A stretch of 64,000 bases of DNA from Allium sativum (Eukaryota; Streptophyta; Magnoliopsida; Asparagales; Amaryllidaceae), in assembly GCA_030737875.1 (NCBI GenBank), contig JASFAX010000020.1, positions 30,890,688 to 30,954,687 on the forward strand, given 5' to 3'. Made by a program: the position numbers and the translations under genes. The notes under the pieces were generated by a model. That model searched no databases, had not been told where the DNA came from, and saw nothing but the letters and a program-made list of their open reading frames with translations. Shown piece after piece: positions 1-9,799 of the stretch; the stretch's first letter is position 1; each line of letters opens with the position of its first letter.

Positions 1-266
1 CTTTTCTTTTATGGCTATCAGTTCATGTATTGGGATTATGTAATTTTATTTATCAGGATGGATATTTTGTACTTGACTCTTATTATGGTTTTGTGATGTA
101 ACCAAACATGTTTTATTTTCCGCTGCAATGAAATGATGGTTTAAAGTTTCAAGTATTACTTATATCTGTCTTGCTGTAATTTCTCTGTTCTATATTCACT
201 TAAAATACTCCACCGATGTTATGGCATTCCCTTAGCGAGTGATCATAGCGGGAGTGGGGTGTTACA
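1..266 (+). repeat. 3' end of the 5' LTR of element 1
   Basis: Matches 8222-8487 of the 3' LTR with about two substitutions and ends in GGGGTGTTACA, directly before the primer-binding site. The rest of this LTR lies to the left of the window. Confidence 0.95.
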
Positions 267-268
267 CG

Positions 269-280
269 TGGTATCAGAGC
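269..280 (+). other. Primer-binding site (tRNA-iMet), element 1
   Basis: TGGTATCAGAGC, complementary to the 3' end of initiator tRNA-Met, two bases after the LTR end. It primes minus-strand cDNA synthesis. The leader 281-461 is noncoding and ends in a pyrimidine-rich TTTCAG just before the gag ATG. This looks like a splice acceptor, but splicing is not shown. Confidence 0.95.
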
Positions 281-461
281 GAGGTTTACCGGAACAGATA
301 AAATTTTTAGAAAACTAATTTTCTAAAAACAATTTTGGAAGAGATATTTTCAAAAACATGTCTTTAAAGAGAAAAGTTTTTGAAAGAAAAGCATAATCCC
401 CAATAGCCATATCTTTATCCTTCGAATTCTCCGTTTTGAATCTTTCCTTTTTCGTTTCAGC

Positions 462-1061
462 ATGGCTGAGGATCTTAACTTTCCAGAGGGTGTGACGATA
501 CCAGTATGGTATAGGAGATTGATGGAGGCCAGGGCCACCACTGCGGGTCCAGCAAATGTTCCTCCACCAACAGTAGCACCCGATCTTCCTCCTCCCCCTC
601 CTCCTCGCACAGATACTTTTGCCAAGACTTGTAAGGAATTCAAAGCTATGGGAGGAAAACCTTTTCAAGGATCTGAAACTTTTGTGGAGGCTAGAGATTG
701 GCTTAAGGAGGTGGAAGAGTTGATAGATATCTTTGAGATGGAAGAAGGAAAGAAAGTCAAGTTAGCTGCTTGGTTAATGAAGGGAGAGGCCTCATTCTGG
801 TGGGAGGTCACTAATGGAGAACGCCCCGTTGACTCTTGGGCGGATTTTAGGGAAAGATTTGTGGCAAAGTTTCTCTCAAGGGCGGAGGAAAACTTGTATA
901 TGGAAAGATTCTTGACTCTAAAGCAAGGAAATCTCTCAGTGAAGGAATATGTCAACAAGTTTAACCAATTGGCAAGGTTTGGCCTAGACATGGTGAATAC
1001 ACCGGAGAAGAAGGCTTTGAGGTTCGTGAAAGGCTTGAACCGATGCATGGGTTGGCTATGA
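462..1061 (+). pseudogene. gag: gag N-terminal part, element 1 (frameshifted)
   Basis: Encodes the capsid-like part of a Ty3/Gypsy Gag. A proline-rich segment near residues 40-50 is followed by the plant retrotransposon-gag domain (residues about 65-195) with the recognisable core AAWLMKGEASFWWEV and the later motif [18 protein letters not shown]. The ATG at 462 is chosen because the related copy in element 3 aligns from the same point. Near 1036-1042 the reading frame shifts: relative to the other copies four bases are missing in a short tandem repeat, so this frame ends at 1061 while the true frame continues from about 1043. Gag would form cytoplasmic particles that package element RNA. Confidence 0.9.
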
Positions 1062-3910
1062 CTCATATCCCTATGGGGGCCACCTTTGAGAAGCTAGTTG
1101 ACATGGCACTCATGCATGAAGAAGAGAAGGGTCCCAATTCTAATAAGGCACCCGAGAAGAAGGGAGATCAAAAGAGACCTCAGCAACAACAGCAAAACAA
1201 AGGGGGGAAAGGCAACGGTGGCAAGGGGAAGAAGAAGTGCTTCAATTGTGGGATACCAGGCCATATAAGCAAAGATTGTAGAAAGAAGAAGAAGACTGGT
1301 TTCTTTCACTGTGGCGAAGCAGGGCATCTAGTGAAGGATTGCCCTAAGAAGGGGCAAAGGATGGGATCTACCTCAGGAGGACAAGTGCAAGCTCTTATGG
1401 CACCGGGTCAGGCTAGGGGGCAAGTACAGGCTCTTGCGGTTCCACCGATTCAGGAAAGAGGTAGAACTATTTTCGTTGAAAGTATGGTTTTTCTATTTGA
1501 TCATCCTGTCCGTACATTGTTTGATTCAGGCGCATCGCATTCGTTTATCTCATCATCATTAGTTGAGTCACTGCACTTAGACACCAGTCTTGTAGATGAT
1601 CCCTTGGTTGTTTCAAACCCAATTGGGGGCTCCACTTACCTGTCCATGATATGTTTGGGTTTGAAGATTTCTATACTTAGCATTGAGTTTAGATGTGATG
1701 CTTTTGTTTTGGGCTTCACGGGCTATGGGTTGATTTTGGGCATGGACTGGTTATCCAGTAATGGTGATGTTCTTGATTGCGAAAGGAGAGTTGTTAGGCT
1801 CATGACCCGCTTGGGTAACACTCTCGAAATCACTTGTAATCCCATGGATTCTGTTATGCTAAGTTATCTTGAATTGCTTGACGCTTCGATCGAAAGTTTG
1901 CAATCTCTTAGAGTGGTCCGGGAATACTCGGATGTGTTTGAGGAGGTGAAGGGCTTACCTCCGAAGCGGGAGATTGACTTCCGAATATATCTGTTGGATA
2001 ATGCTAAACCTGTATCTTTACCAGTGCGCCACATGGCTCCTCGTGAGAGGAGGGAACTACATAAGCAAGTAGGGGAGTTGCTTGAGAAGGGGTTCATAAG
2101 ACGAAGTATATCGGAGTGGGGTGCTCCAGTAGTTTTTGCTACGAAGGCGGATGGGTCCCTCAGACTTTGTGTAGACTATAGAGAACTCAACAAGCTCACA
2201 AAGAAGAATAGACACCCATTGCCGAGGATTGATGATCTTTTCGATCAGTTGGTTGGCGCTTCAGTATTTTCTCAGTTGGACTTAGCCACGGGGTTTCATC
2301 AGTTGAGGGTGGCTGAGGATAGCATAGACAAGACTGCCTTTAGGACTCCGGATGGTTTCTATGAGTGGCTGGTGATGCCATTTGGGTGGACGAACGCCCC
2401 TGCATACTTTGTTGATTTGATGAGTAGGGTGTTCAGGGAGTTCCTTAATAAATTCGTGGTGGTCTTTGTGGATGATATCTTAGTATTTTCTAAGAGTGAA
2501 GAAGAGCATGCCCTACATCTTGGGGAGGTATTGAAGACTCTTCGAGCACATAGCCTTAAGGCTAAATTCTCTAAATGTCACTTTTGGAGGAAGGAGGTGC
2601 GGTTCTTGGGGCACGTGGTCTCCAAGGAAGGGATAGCTGTGGATCCCGCGAAGGTAGTATCAATTCTGGATTGGAAGGTTCCGAAGAATGCTACCGAAGT
2701 AAGAAGTTTCTTGGGGTTGGCGGGTTATTATAGGAAGTTTATCAAAGACTTCACGAAGATATCAGCCCCATTAACCCGCTTAACGAAGAAGAATCTTGTT
2801 TTCGCATGGGACGTAGATTGTGATGATGCGTTCCGACGGTTAAAGAGAGCTTTAACCACTGCTCCAGTGTTAGTGTTGCCAGATGGGAGCAAGCCATTTG
2901 TTGTCTATACCGATGCTTTTGGGACAGGACTAGGCGCAGTCTTAATGCAAGAGGGAAGGGTAATAACCTATGGTGGAAGACAGTTGAGAGTGCATGAGAA
3001 AAATTACCCTACCCATGACTTAGAGTTGGCCGCTATTGTTTTCGCGCTTAAGATTTGGCGCCATTATCTTCTTGGTGAGAGATTCGAATTGTTCACTGAC
3101 CACAAATCATTGAAGTACTTGTTTTCTCAGAAGGATTTGAATTTGAGACAGCAAAGGTGGATGGAGTTCTTAGCATCCTATGATTTCGAGATAGCGTATA
3201 CCCCTGGCAAGGGTAACGTGGTGGCGGACGCCTTGAGCAGAAAAAAGTTGTCCTTGAGTCCATTGTTCGTGGAACAACGAAGCTTGGAATTTATCTCGAT
3301 GTTTGATTTCAGACCTTCCATTGATTATGTACCCGGTTTGCTAGCTTCCTTGGAGGTTAGACCTACTCTTTTGGGGCGGATTGGAGAAGCACAGAGGGAC
3401 GACCCACAGTTGGTTGAGTTGGTGGAGAAGCTCATAAGGGGGGAGTCGTCCAGCCATTTGAGTAGGTACACCCTAGACGATAGGGGGTGCTTGCGTAGAG
3501 ACGGTAGACTTTGTGTACCGCAAGACGATAGTTTGAGGAAGGTTATTCTTGATGATGCACACCGTTCTAGGATGACCATTCATCCCGGTGGGGACAAGAT
3601 GTACCAAGACATGAAGAGGGTTTTCTTCTGGGCCGGTATGAAGAAAGATGTGGCTGAGTACGTCGCTCGATGCTTGGTGTGCCAACAGGTGAAGGCGGAG
3701 CAAAAGAAACCTGGTGGGTTGCTTCACCCATTGGAAGTTCCGCAATGGAAGTGGGATAGCGTCTTGATGGATTTTATTGACGGGTTACCCAGATCAAGAA
3801 AGGGTAATACGGGAATTTGGGTTGTGGTAGACAGGCTTACTAAAAGCGCCCATTTCATACCTGTGAAGAGCAAGAGGACTACTCCATGGCTAGCTTCAGT
3901 ATATCTTTGA
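1043..3910 (+). pseudogene. gag-pol: gag C-terminus, protease, RT, RNase H, integrase N-part, element 1
   Basis: Long open frame of 955 residues. Zinc knuckle 1 is intact (Cys66, Cys69, His74, Cys79). Knuckle 2 lacks its first Cys (Phe in its place, about residue 87). Aspartic protease active site Asp-Ser-Gly at 161-163 (1523-1531). Reverse transcriptase follows, catalytic FVDD with Asp477/Asp478 (2471-2476). RNase H spans about 2912-3240; its usual TDASG reads TDAFG. The integrase zinc domain (HHCC) lies at about 3550-3690 and the first catalytic Asp at about 3770. The frame ends at TGA 3908-3910 inside the integrase core and resumes immediately in the same frame, so this is one nonsense change, not a natural end. 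Apart from this and the gag frameshift the polyprotein looks complete. Confidence 0.93.
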
Positions 3911-4843
3911 GAGATAGTTCGATTGCATGGGGTACCCTCTAGCATAGTGAGTGATCGAGACCCTATCTTCACTAGCGAGTTCTGGAGAAGTTTGCAAGAA
4001 GCAGTGGGGACTCAATTGTGTCTGAGCACAGCATATCATCCTCAGACGGACGGCCAGACTGAGAGGGTGAATCATGTCCTAGAAGACCGTTTGAGGCTTT
4101 GTATCTTAGATTTTGGAGGTACATGGGAAGAGCATCTTCCATTATTGGAGTTCGCATATAATAACAGCTTTCAGTCCAGTATTGGTATGGCTCCTTTCGA
4201 AGCTCTATATGGAAGGCCCTGTCGATCACCTACATGTTGGTGGGAATCTACGGATAAGATCTTGCTTGGGCCTGATATGGTTAGGGAGACTTCTGAGAAG
4301 ATTGACTTGATTCGAAGAAGGATGAAAGCAGCGCAGGATAGGCAAAAATCTTCTGCGGACAAGAGAAGGACGGATCTTGAGTTTGAAGTTGGGGACATGG
4401 TCTTTGTCAAAGTGTCTCCGTTACGAAATATGGTTCGCTTTGGATCTGTTGGGAAGTTAGCACCAAGGTTCGTAGGGCCATTTCCCATTAAGGAAAGAAT
4501 TGGACGGATGGCATATAGAGTGGAGTTGCCCGACAGACTTAGTGGTGTACATGATGTATTCCATGTGTCCCATTTGAGGAAGTGCTTACATGAGACCGCA
4601 GAGGTGGTAGAGCCGAGCTTGCTTAAAGATGTGGAAGTAGAGCGTGATGCGACTATTCGACGAGCTCCTACCCGCATCCTTGGGTCAGAGACTAGGAAAT
4701 TGAGGAGTCGAGAGGTTCAACTAGTCAAAGTACAATGGGGAGAAGACGAGGGCAACGCTACTTGGGAGACGGAAGCGAAGATGCGTTCATTGTACCCATT
4801 CCTTTTTGAGGGTATGTCTTTTAACTTCTCCTTTATCGTTTGA
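3911..4843 (+). pseudogene. pol: Integrase C-part and chromodomain, element 1
   Basis: In-frame continuation after the stop at 3908; the first internal ATG is at 3923. Contains the rest of the DDE core (SDRD and the later GQTERVN glutamate), the GPF module (FVGPFPI, followed by [10 protein letters not shown]), and a C-terminal chromodomain-like segment (VKVQWG then [10 protein letters not shown], about 4720-4800) typical of chromoviruses, which steers integration to heterochromatin. Natural stop at 4841-4843. Without read-through of the upstream stop this part would not be made as a fusion. Tekay/Del placement rests on the chromodomain, the LTR length and the primer site. Confidence 0.9.
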
Positions 4844-5387
4844 CTAGTACTTATCTTATCTTTAGTATGTCCTCTCATTAATTACCTTTGACCTTTAGAT
4901 ACGGTAAACCTATGGTTGAAACATGTGTTTGAGACATGTTATGTTTGATGGATGCATGTGGATGCAAGTGGTTGCTAGTGGTTGCTCGTGGATGCATATA
5001 TACACACTCTAGGCACTAGATCGGCTCAATCACTTCATATTGCATATTGCATAAAATTGTGTGTAGGAAGCTATATTTATGGATGTGTAATGATTGTGTT
5101 ATCATATGGATGATGCATTTTAGTGAATGATTGTGCACTCATGTAGATATTGTATGTGTCGATAGGGTTCTCTCGCATACATAATGGATGCATGGCACTA
5201 TCATGGTTTGCATATGTTCATACATTAGATAGGGAACATATACACACACTCTTTGCATATGCTCATACATCATTAGAAATTGTTTTAAGGACAATGGATG
5301 CCCGTGTTTGATGGATTGAGTAGATGGTTGTTTGGATGGTAGGATATGCATTCTCCTTAGCTTAGAGATTTCGGGGACGAAATCCTT
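4844..5387 (+). other. Noncoding spacer between pol and PPT, element 1
   Basis: No ORF. Rich in short GGATGCA and GTTGCT repeats around 4945-5000. The same type of spacer with the same words lies downstream of pol in elements 2 and 3, ending in the conserved GATTTCGGGGACGAAATCC just before the polypurine tract. Confidence 0.8.
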
Positions 5388-5401
5388 TAAGGAGGGGAGA
5401 A
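5388..5401 (+). other. Polypurine tract, element 1
   Basis: AAGGAGGGGAGAA directly upstream of the 3' LTR, the expected plus-strand primer. Confidence 0.93.
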
Positions 5402-5653
5402 TGTAACACCCCGTATTTCAGTTAATGCTAAAATTCACTAATTGCAGAATAAATAATCTCAAATTTGAGAATTGGGGGAAACGGGCTGCGTCATTGCGTT
5501 CGTCTCGGAAAAATACGCGAAATAGAGTCCGAAATTTTGTAAATTGGAGTCCGTATGGCCCAGTTATGGCCCAAGGAAGTTTGCAGAAAATTCAAAGTTA
5601 AAAACAAATTTAAAAATTCAAATTCAGATTTTTAATTTCAACCAGCGGGGCCA

Positions 5654-5671
5654 GGCGGGTAAGTTCCCGCC
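5654..5671 (+). promoter_or_regulatory. Inverted pair of E2F-like sites in LTR U3
   Basis: GGCGGGT and TTCCCGCC face each other across three bases. TTTCCCGCC is the plant E2F consensus. The same inverted arrangement occurs at the same LTR position in the minus LTR at 9557 and in element 3. Confidence 0.5.
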
Positions 5672-5679
5672 CTAGCCAT

Positions 5680-5758
5680 GTCGACAGGGCTGTCGACAGG
5701 CCTGTCGACTAGGGAGTCGACTGCCCTGTCGACTTGCCTGTCGACACGGGGTGTCGAG
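5680..5758 (+). repeat. GTCGAC array, exact 12-nt period
   Basis: GTCGAC starts at 5680, 5692, 5704, 5716, 5728 and 5740, then a degenerate GTCGAG at 5753. It lies between the E2F-like pair and the TATA box. Related arrays are present in the other Tekay-type LTRs of the window. Confidence 0.9.
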
Positions 5759-5886
5759 CCACTTGGCCTGGGTGCACCAGGTCTGGTTTTCTGGCTAGGG
5801 CTGGGCTGTGTTCTAGAGATTTCCTAAATCTGACGGACCTAATCTAACCTAGGGTTAATCCTATGGTCTAAAACACACCCTAATCC

Positions 5887-5894
5887 TATAAATA
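5887..5894 (+). promoter_or_regulatory. LTR TATA box, element 1
   Basis: TATAAATA followed about 30 nt later by the start of an A/C-rich leader-like sequence. Same position relative to the GTCGAC array as in the other LTRs. Confidence 0.7.
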
Positions 5895-6164
5895 CACCCT
5901 AATGCAAGCCTAATCCATACTAAAAATAGAAATGATGCCATCATGCCGCCAAAATCAAACCTAAGAGGAGCCTCCACTGGTTTATGAAGGAAGTTGCAAG
6001 CTAATCAACCTCTAATCATCATCTTCTTCATATTTAGCAACTAGTTCTACTTCATAAGTTTGCTAATCTTGGTTTTGGTGAGTTCCTATGCCTTTAGCAA
6101 GTAATTGCTAAACTAATTAGGATAGGATATTAGGAGGATATGGATGTAAATGTGGATTATGCAA

Positions 6165-6710
6165 GTTGTGGTTGTCACATGATATAAGTTCATATGTAAA
6201 CTTGCCTCTTTTTATGATATGATGTGTCATGTAAGTTCATATGCAAGTTTTATGCAAGATTATATGCAAGATCATATGCAAGTTAGTCTCTTTTTATGAT
6301 ATGCATAGCATATGCGAGTTTGCCTTTGTGATATGACATGATATGCAAGTTTATATGCAAGATTCATGTGAAAGATAGCTCTTTTTATGATATGCATAAC
6401 ATGTGCAAGTTTGCCTTTGTGATATGACATGATATGCAAGTTTATATGCAAGATTCATGTGCAAGTTAGCCTCTTTCTATGATGTGCATAACATATGCAA
6501 GTTTGCCTTTGTGATATGACATGGTATGCAAGTTCATATGCAAGTTTTATGCAAGTTTATATGCAAGTTCATATGCAAGTTTTATGCAAGTCATATGCAA
6601 GTTCATATGCAAGTTTTATGCAAGTTCATATGCAAGTTTTATGCAAGTTTATATGCAAGTTCATATGCAAGTTAGCCTCTTTTTATGATGTGCATAACAT
6701 ATGCAAAGTT
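6165..6710 (+). repeat. ATGCAAGTT short-repeat zone
   Basis: Degenerate tandem units built on TATGCAAGTT(C/T)A and a longer unit with GATATGCATAACATATGCAAGTTTGCC. The 108-residue ORF at 6495-6821 is just a reading of this repeat. Confidence 0.85.
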
Positions 6711-6830
6711 GTCCCTATGTATGACGTGTTATGTAAACGAATTACGTGGGAAACGATGGGGTTAATATGCATGATTATAAAAAGGTGTAAAGTTGTTATG
6801 ATTAAGCATAACATAAAATGAATGGACATA

Positions 6831-6955
6831 ATTGGGAATTTACCTATTAAGTTAGGTCTACCCACATTATGGAGTTGGGAATTTACCTATTAAGTTAGGT
6901 CTACCCATACTATGGAATTGGGAATTTACCTATTGAGTTAGGTCTACCCATATTC
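6831..6955 (+). repeat. Three 42-nt direct repeats in LTR
   Basis: Three tandem copies of a unit beginning TTGGGAATTTACCTATT and ending GTTAGGTCTACCCA. Two copies of the same unit, in reverse orientation, occur in the solo LTR at about 34853-34920. Confidence 0.9.
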
Positions 6956-7022
6956 TTAAAAATGTGTAATTAATTAGGGATAATTAATTATGGGGGTGAT
7001 TAATTAGGTGTAATTAATCAAC

Positions 7023-7120
7023 TAAGACACGAGGTTGGACCCTTTTTGTAGCGGAATTCTGCCCGGAACCAACCGGCCATCCAGCAGCTACAAATGATTG
7101 GCCCAATGTGAGAGGTCTTA
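7023..7120 (+). ncRNA. Structured LTR hairpin module, copy 1 (element 1)
   Basis: Nested inverted repeats: TAAGAC 7023-7028 with GTCTTA 7115-7120; TTGGACC 7035-7041 with GGCCCAA 7100-7106 (one mismatch); TTTGTAGC 7045-7052 with GCTACAAA 7087-7094. The loop holds the conserved CCCGGAACCAACCGGC, itself able to form a CCGG/CCGG mini-stem. Lies downstream of the TATA box, so it should be transcribed. Function unknown. Confidence 0.6.
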
Positions 7121-7146
7121 GTCATAAATTAAATACGTGATTAAAG

Positions 7147-7246
7147 TAAAGACACGAGGTTAGACCCTTTTTATGACAGAAGTCTGCCCGGAACCAATCG
7201 GCATATCCAGCAGTCATAAAAGATGGTCTAATGTGAGAGGTCTTTA
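7147..7246 (+). ncRNA. Structured LTR hairpin module, copy 2 (element 1)
   Basis: Same layout as copy 1 but with different, still complementary stems: TAAAGAC 7147-7153 with GTCTTTA 7240-7246; TTAGACC 7160-7166 with GGTCTAA 7225-7231; TTTTATGAC 7169-7177 with GTCATAAAA 7213-7221. The loop sequence is conserved. Confidence 0.6.
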
Positions 7247-8865
7247 TGAGGTCATGATCTTAATTAATTAATTAAGAAACACTTAACCATGTTAGCATGT
7301 AGAGGGACATGAGGGGTTAAGTGGGTGCCTTGGGTGGCATGTGGAAATCTAGTGGTTGCCTTGGGTGGTAATAGAAAATACGATTAGAATACTTAACCAA
7401 AGTGGAACATGTGATTAAAACATGATTAAAGGGTTAAGTGGTATACACTAGAAATGACAAGCTTAGGTGGGTAGCTTGTGGGGGGGGGGCATTTCAACCA
7501 ATATCCCAAACGTATCTTAGTGGGCTCGACTCTAGTCGAGTGACGGGACACGCATATTGGGCTTGACTATAAGAGGCAAAACGGGTTAGCGGTGGCAACG
7601 CAAGTCCAATGGGTTTCATATGCGTGTGTGGACCCGGGCTGTTAGGTAAGACGTTGTTGCATCGTGTAGATATAAGCCGTGCACCGTTGATTGTATCGGG
7701 TTGCCTCTTTGGGGAGTGATACACCCCACTGTGGGGCCAGCACGGGTATCTACGGTAGGGAGCCGATCGCTTGGGAGTAGTGGGTACACCTAGTGGAGAT
7801 AGGGGCAGACGGCACCTATGTAGTGAGCTAGGGGTACACGAAACTACTAGATAAATTTTCTAAGTCCTTGGGAGGGATCAACCTTTAAGTAGGAATGACT
7901 GGTGTGGTGCAGTGTAGTAATTATCCTTGGGTGGGTAAATGCGTCTTTTTCGTTGTCTTAGTTCACTCTAAGTCTGATTGGCTACTGAGTGTAGTCATTT
8001 ATCCCCAGTCACACCGTACCAAGTTATATCATATCCTTATTACTTTAATGATTACATTGTTAAAGTTATAGGACTCGCTCAGACTTATGTCTGACCCCGT
8101 TGTTTTTATCTTTTTCCCAACCCTCAGGTTCTCAGAGTGGGCCCAGCACGAGTGGGCTTTGATCAGGCTGCTTTTATTACTCTCTTGGATCTTGGATCCT
8201 AGATGTAGAGCTCAGCTTACCCTTTTCTTTTATGGCTATCAGTTCATGTATTGGGATTATGTATTTTTATTTATCAGGATGGATATTTTGTACTTGACTC
8301 TTATTATGGTTTTGTGATGTAACCAAACATGTTTTATTTTCCGCTGCAATGAAATGATGGTTTAAAGTTTCAAGTATTACTTATATCTGTCTTGCTGTAA
8401 TTTCTCTGTTCTATATTCACTTAAAATACTCCACCGATGTTTTGGCATTCCCTTAGCGAGTGATCATAGCGGGAGTGGGGTGTTACACCCAACCTCTAGT
8501 CTAGTTAGCATATTAATTTGGCTAAGTGTATTAACTTTACTTAACCCCTACAAGTCTCGTTTTGCTATCTTGAGTTTGGTTAAGTGTCTCTATGGACTTA
8601 GCCCTCTCATTCTAGCTTAACTGTGTTAAGTTGGTTAAGTGTTCTTATGGACTTAACCCTCCCATTCTAGCTTAACTGTGTTAAGTTGGTTAAGTGCTCC
8701 TATGGACTTAACCCTCCCATTCTAGCTTAACTGTGTTACGTGTCAGTCTGAACCTAACCACACCCATCAGACTAGTTATCATGTTGAACTGGTTAAGTGT
8801 CTTAGTTAACTTAACCCTACCATTCTTGTTCTAGCTTTAACTAAATAAATTAAAGTCGCTACCAC

Positions 8866-8950
8866 TCACATTAGACAGGTATTGTTGCGACTGCTGGATG
8901 TGCCGGTTGGTTCCGGGCGGGTTTACATCGCAACTCAGTCTAACCTCGGG
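8866..8950 (-). ncRNA. Structured LTR hairpin module, minus-strand LTR
   Basis: TTAGAC 8871-8876 with GTCTAA 8938-8943 and GTTGCGA 8884-8890 with TCGCAAC 8928-8934. Loop CCGGTTGGTTCCGGG is the complement of the element 1 loop. Only one copy is visible here. Confidence 0.55.
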
Positions 8951-9342
8951 CTAGGCATATTCAGGTTTTCTAAGTTCAAAGGGTTTCAATTTATTTTCAA
9001 ATCAAGTTTTGAAAGTAACCATCCCGTTCGTCGAATCAGTTAGGTATAGCCAGGGAGAGCAGGAAACTTGTATTTTCCAAACCCAAGCCTAGACACTATC
9101 CTCTCTGTCACCCTAGAACATTCTGGTGTGTCGTTCGAATCTTCACTTGAATTCTAGCTTGAATCTCCTCTTTGAAAGTCTTTGAGCAGCACCTCCTCGT
9201 CTTGATTTATTTTGTATATATTATTTTATTTATTATTTTATTTATTATTTGATTAAGAGGAGGAGAGGAAGCCATGTTCACTAAGAATCTTTACAGCATA
9301 AGGGTAGAGAATAATTGTGAATAGAGAAGAAGACCAAGGCTG

Positions 9343-9350
9343 TTTATATA
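9343..9350 (-). promoter_or_regulatory. LTR TATA box (minus-strand LTR)
   Basis: TATATAAA on the minus strand, downstream (in LTR sense) of the GTCGAC array, as in the other family members. Confidence 0.55.
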
Positions 9351-9436
9351 GTGTAGAAGTCAACGAATCTGGTCAGAAGGGTGTCCAAACACAGAGAAAC
9401 AAATCTGGTTCAGGAAGCTGGAAAAAGTGTAGGGGG

Positions 9437-9549
9437 GTCGACTACCTAGTCGACTCCCCAGTCGACCTGGGGGCGGAGGGGGGGCGACTACCAAGTTGAC
9501 TCCCCAGTCGACCTGGGGGGTCGACTACCCAGTCGACTCCCCAGTCGAC
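9437..9549 (-). repeat. GTCGAC array in minus-strand LTR
   Basis: GTCGAC (or GTTGAC) starts at 9437, 9449, 9461, 9495, 9507, 9520, 9532 and 9544; the period is 12 or 13 nt within each block. Confidence 0.85.
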
Positions 9550-9556
9550 CTGGGTC

Positions 9557-9580
9557 CTGGGCGGGAAATTTCCCGCCCAG
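9557..9580 (-). promoter_or_regulatory. Perfect 24-bp palindrome of two fused E2F consensus sites
   Basis: CTGGGCGGGAAA joined to its exact reverse complement. Each half contains TTTCCCGCC or its complement. Located in U3 of the minus-strand LTR, next to the GTCGAC array. Confidence 0.6.
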
Positions 9581-9799
9581 CCCGCTTCTGAGTCTGTTTT
9601 GAAATTTGAACCTTGCTGAAAATTCCGGAGGCCATATCTTCCTCATACGGACTCCGATTAATGCAAACTCGGACTCGTTTTCATGTAGAATTCCGAGACG
9701 AACGCAATGGCGTTAGCCCGTTTCCCTTGATTTTGATTTTAACTTTTAATTCTGCCTTGTTTTTTGAATCTTAGCATTACAGAATCACGGGGATTTACA

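Larger units (their letters stand above)
1..8487 (+). mobile_element. Element 1: young Tekay/Del-like Ty3/Gypsy chromovirus, 5' end cut by window edge
   Basis: LTR retrotransposon in the order LTR end, tRNA-Met primer site, gag, protease, RT, RNase H, integrase, chromodomain, polypurine tract, full 3' LTR. The 266 bp of 5' LTR in the window differ from the 3' LTR by about two bases, so insertion looks recent. Termini are TGTAACACCCC and GGGGTGTTACA. With a 3086-bp LTR on each side the whole element would be about 11.3 kb. It sits inside a minus-strand LTR that resumes at 8488. The target duplication cannot be tested because the left end lies outside the window. Coding capacity is broken by one frameshift and one stop. 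Confidence 0.95.
5402..8487 (+). repeat. 3' LTR of element 1 (3086 bp)
   Basis: Bounded by TGTAACACCCC and GGGGTGTTACA. Order inside: inverted E2F-like sites, GTCGAC array, TATA box, ATGCAAGTT repeats, three 42-nt direct repeats, two structured hairpin modules, a zone of paired CTTAACC/GGTTAAG words (7279-7440), then the U5-like end. From the TATA position, U3 is only about 0.5 kb and the transcribed R/U5 part about 2.5 kb. Confidence 0.95.
8488..9799 (-). repeat. Partial Tekay-type LTR, minus strand, target of element 1
   Basis: Reads on the minus strand from its LTR start at 9799 (degenerate TGTAAAT, then CCCCGTG). It contains the motif about cytosine-rich upstream region, a palindrome at 9557-9580, a GTCGAC array (9437-9549), TATA on the minus strand (9343-9350), a hairpin module (8866-8950) and CTTAACC/GGTTAAG repeats (8515-8800). 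It stops at 8487/8488, where element 1 is inserted. At 9799/9800 it abuts element 2 gag in mid-domain, so this LTR (or its parent element) was inserted into element 2. Confidence 0.85.

Noticed and set aside
1043..3910. Programmed frameshift between gag and the downstream frame in element 1
   Set aside because: Relatives keep one frame through this point and element 1 lacks four bases in a short tandem repeat. A private deletion is simpler.
6495..6821. 108-residue ORF in the element 1 LTR
   Set aside because: It is a translation of the ATGCAAGTT repeat (recurrent MQV, CK and SYAS words).
7023..7246. Hammerhead ribozyme (retrozyme) as an explanation of the LTR hairpin modules
   Set aside because: The CUGANGA and GAAA core boxes are not placed around these stems. 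The conserved part is a CCGG-containing loop.
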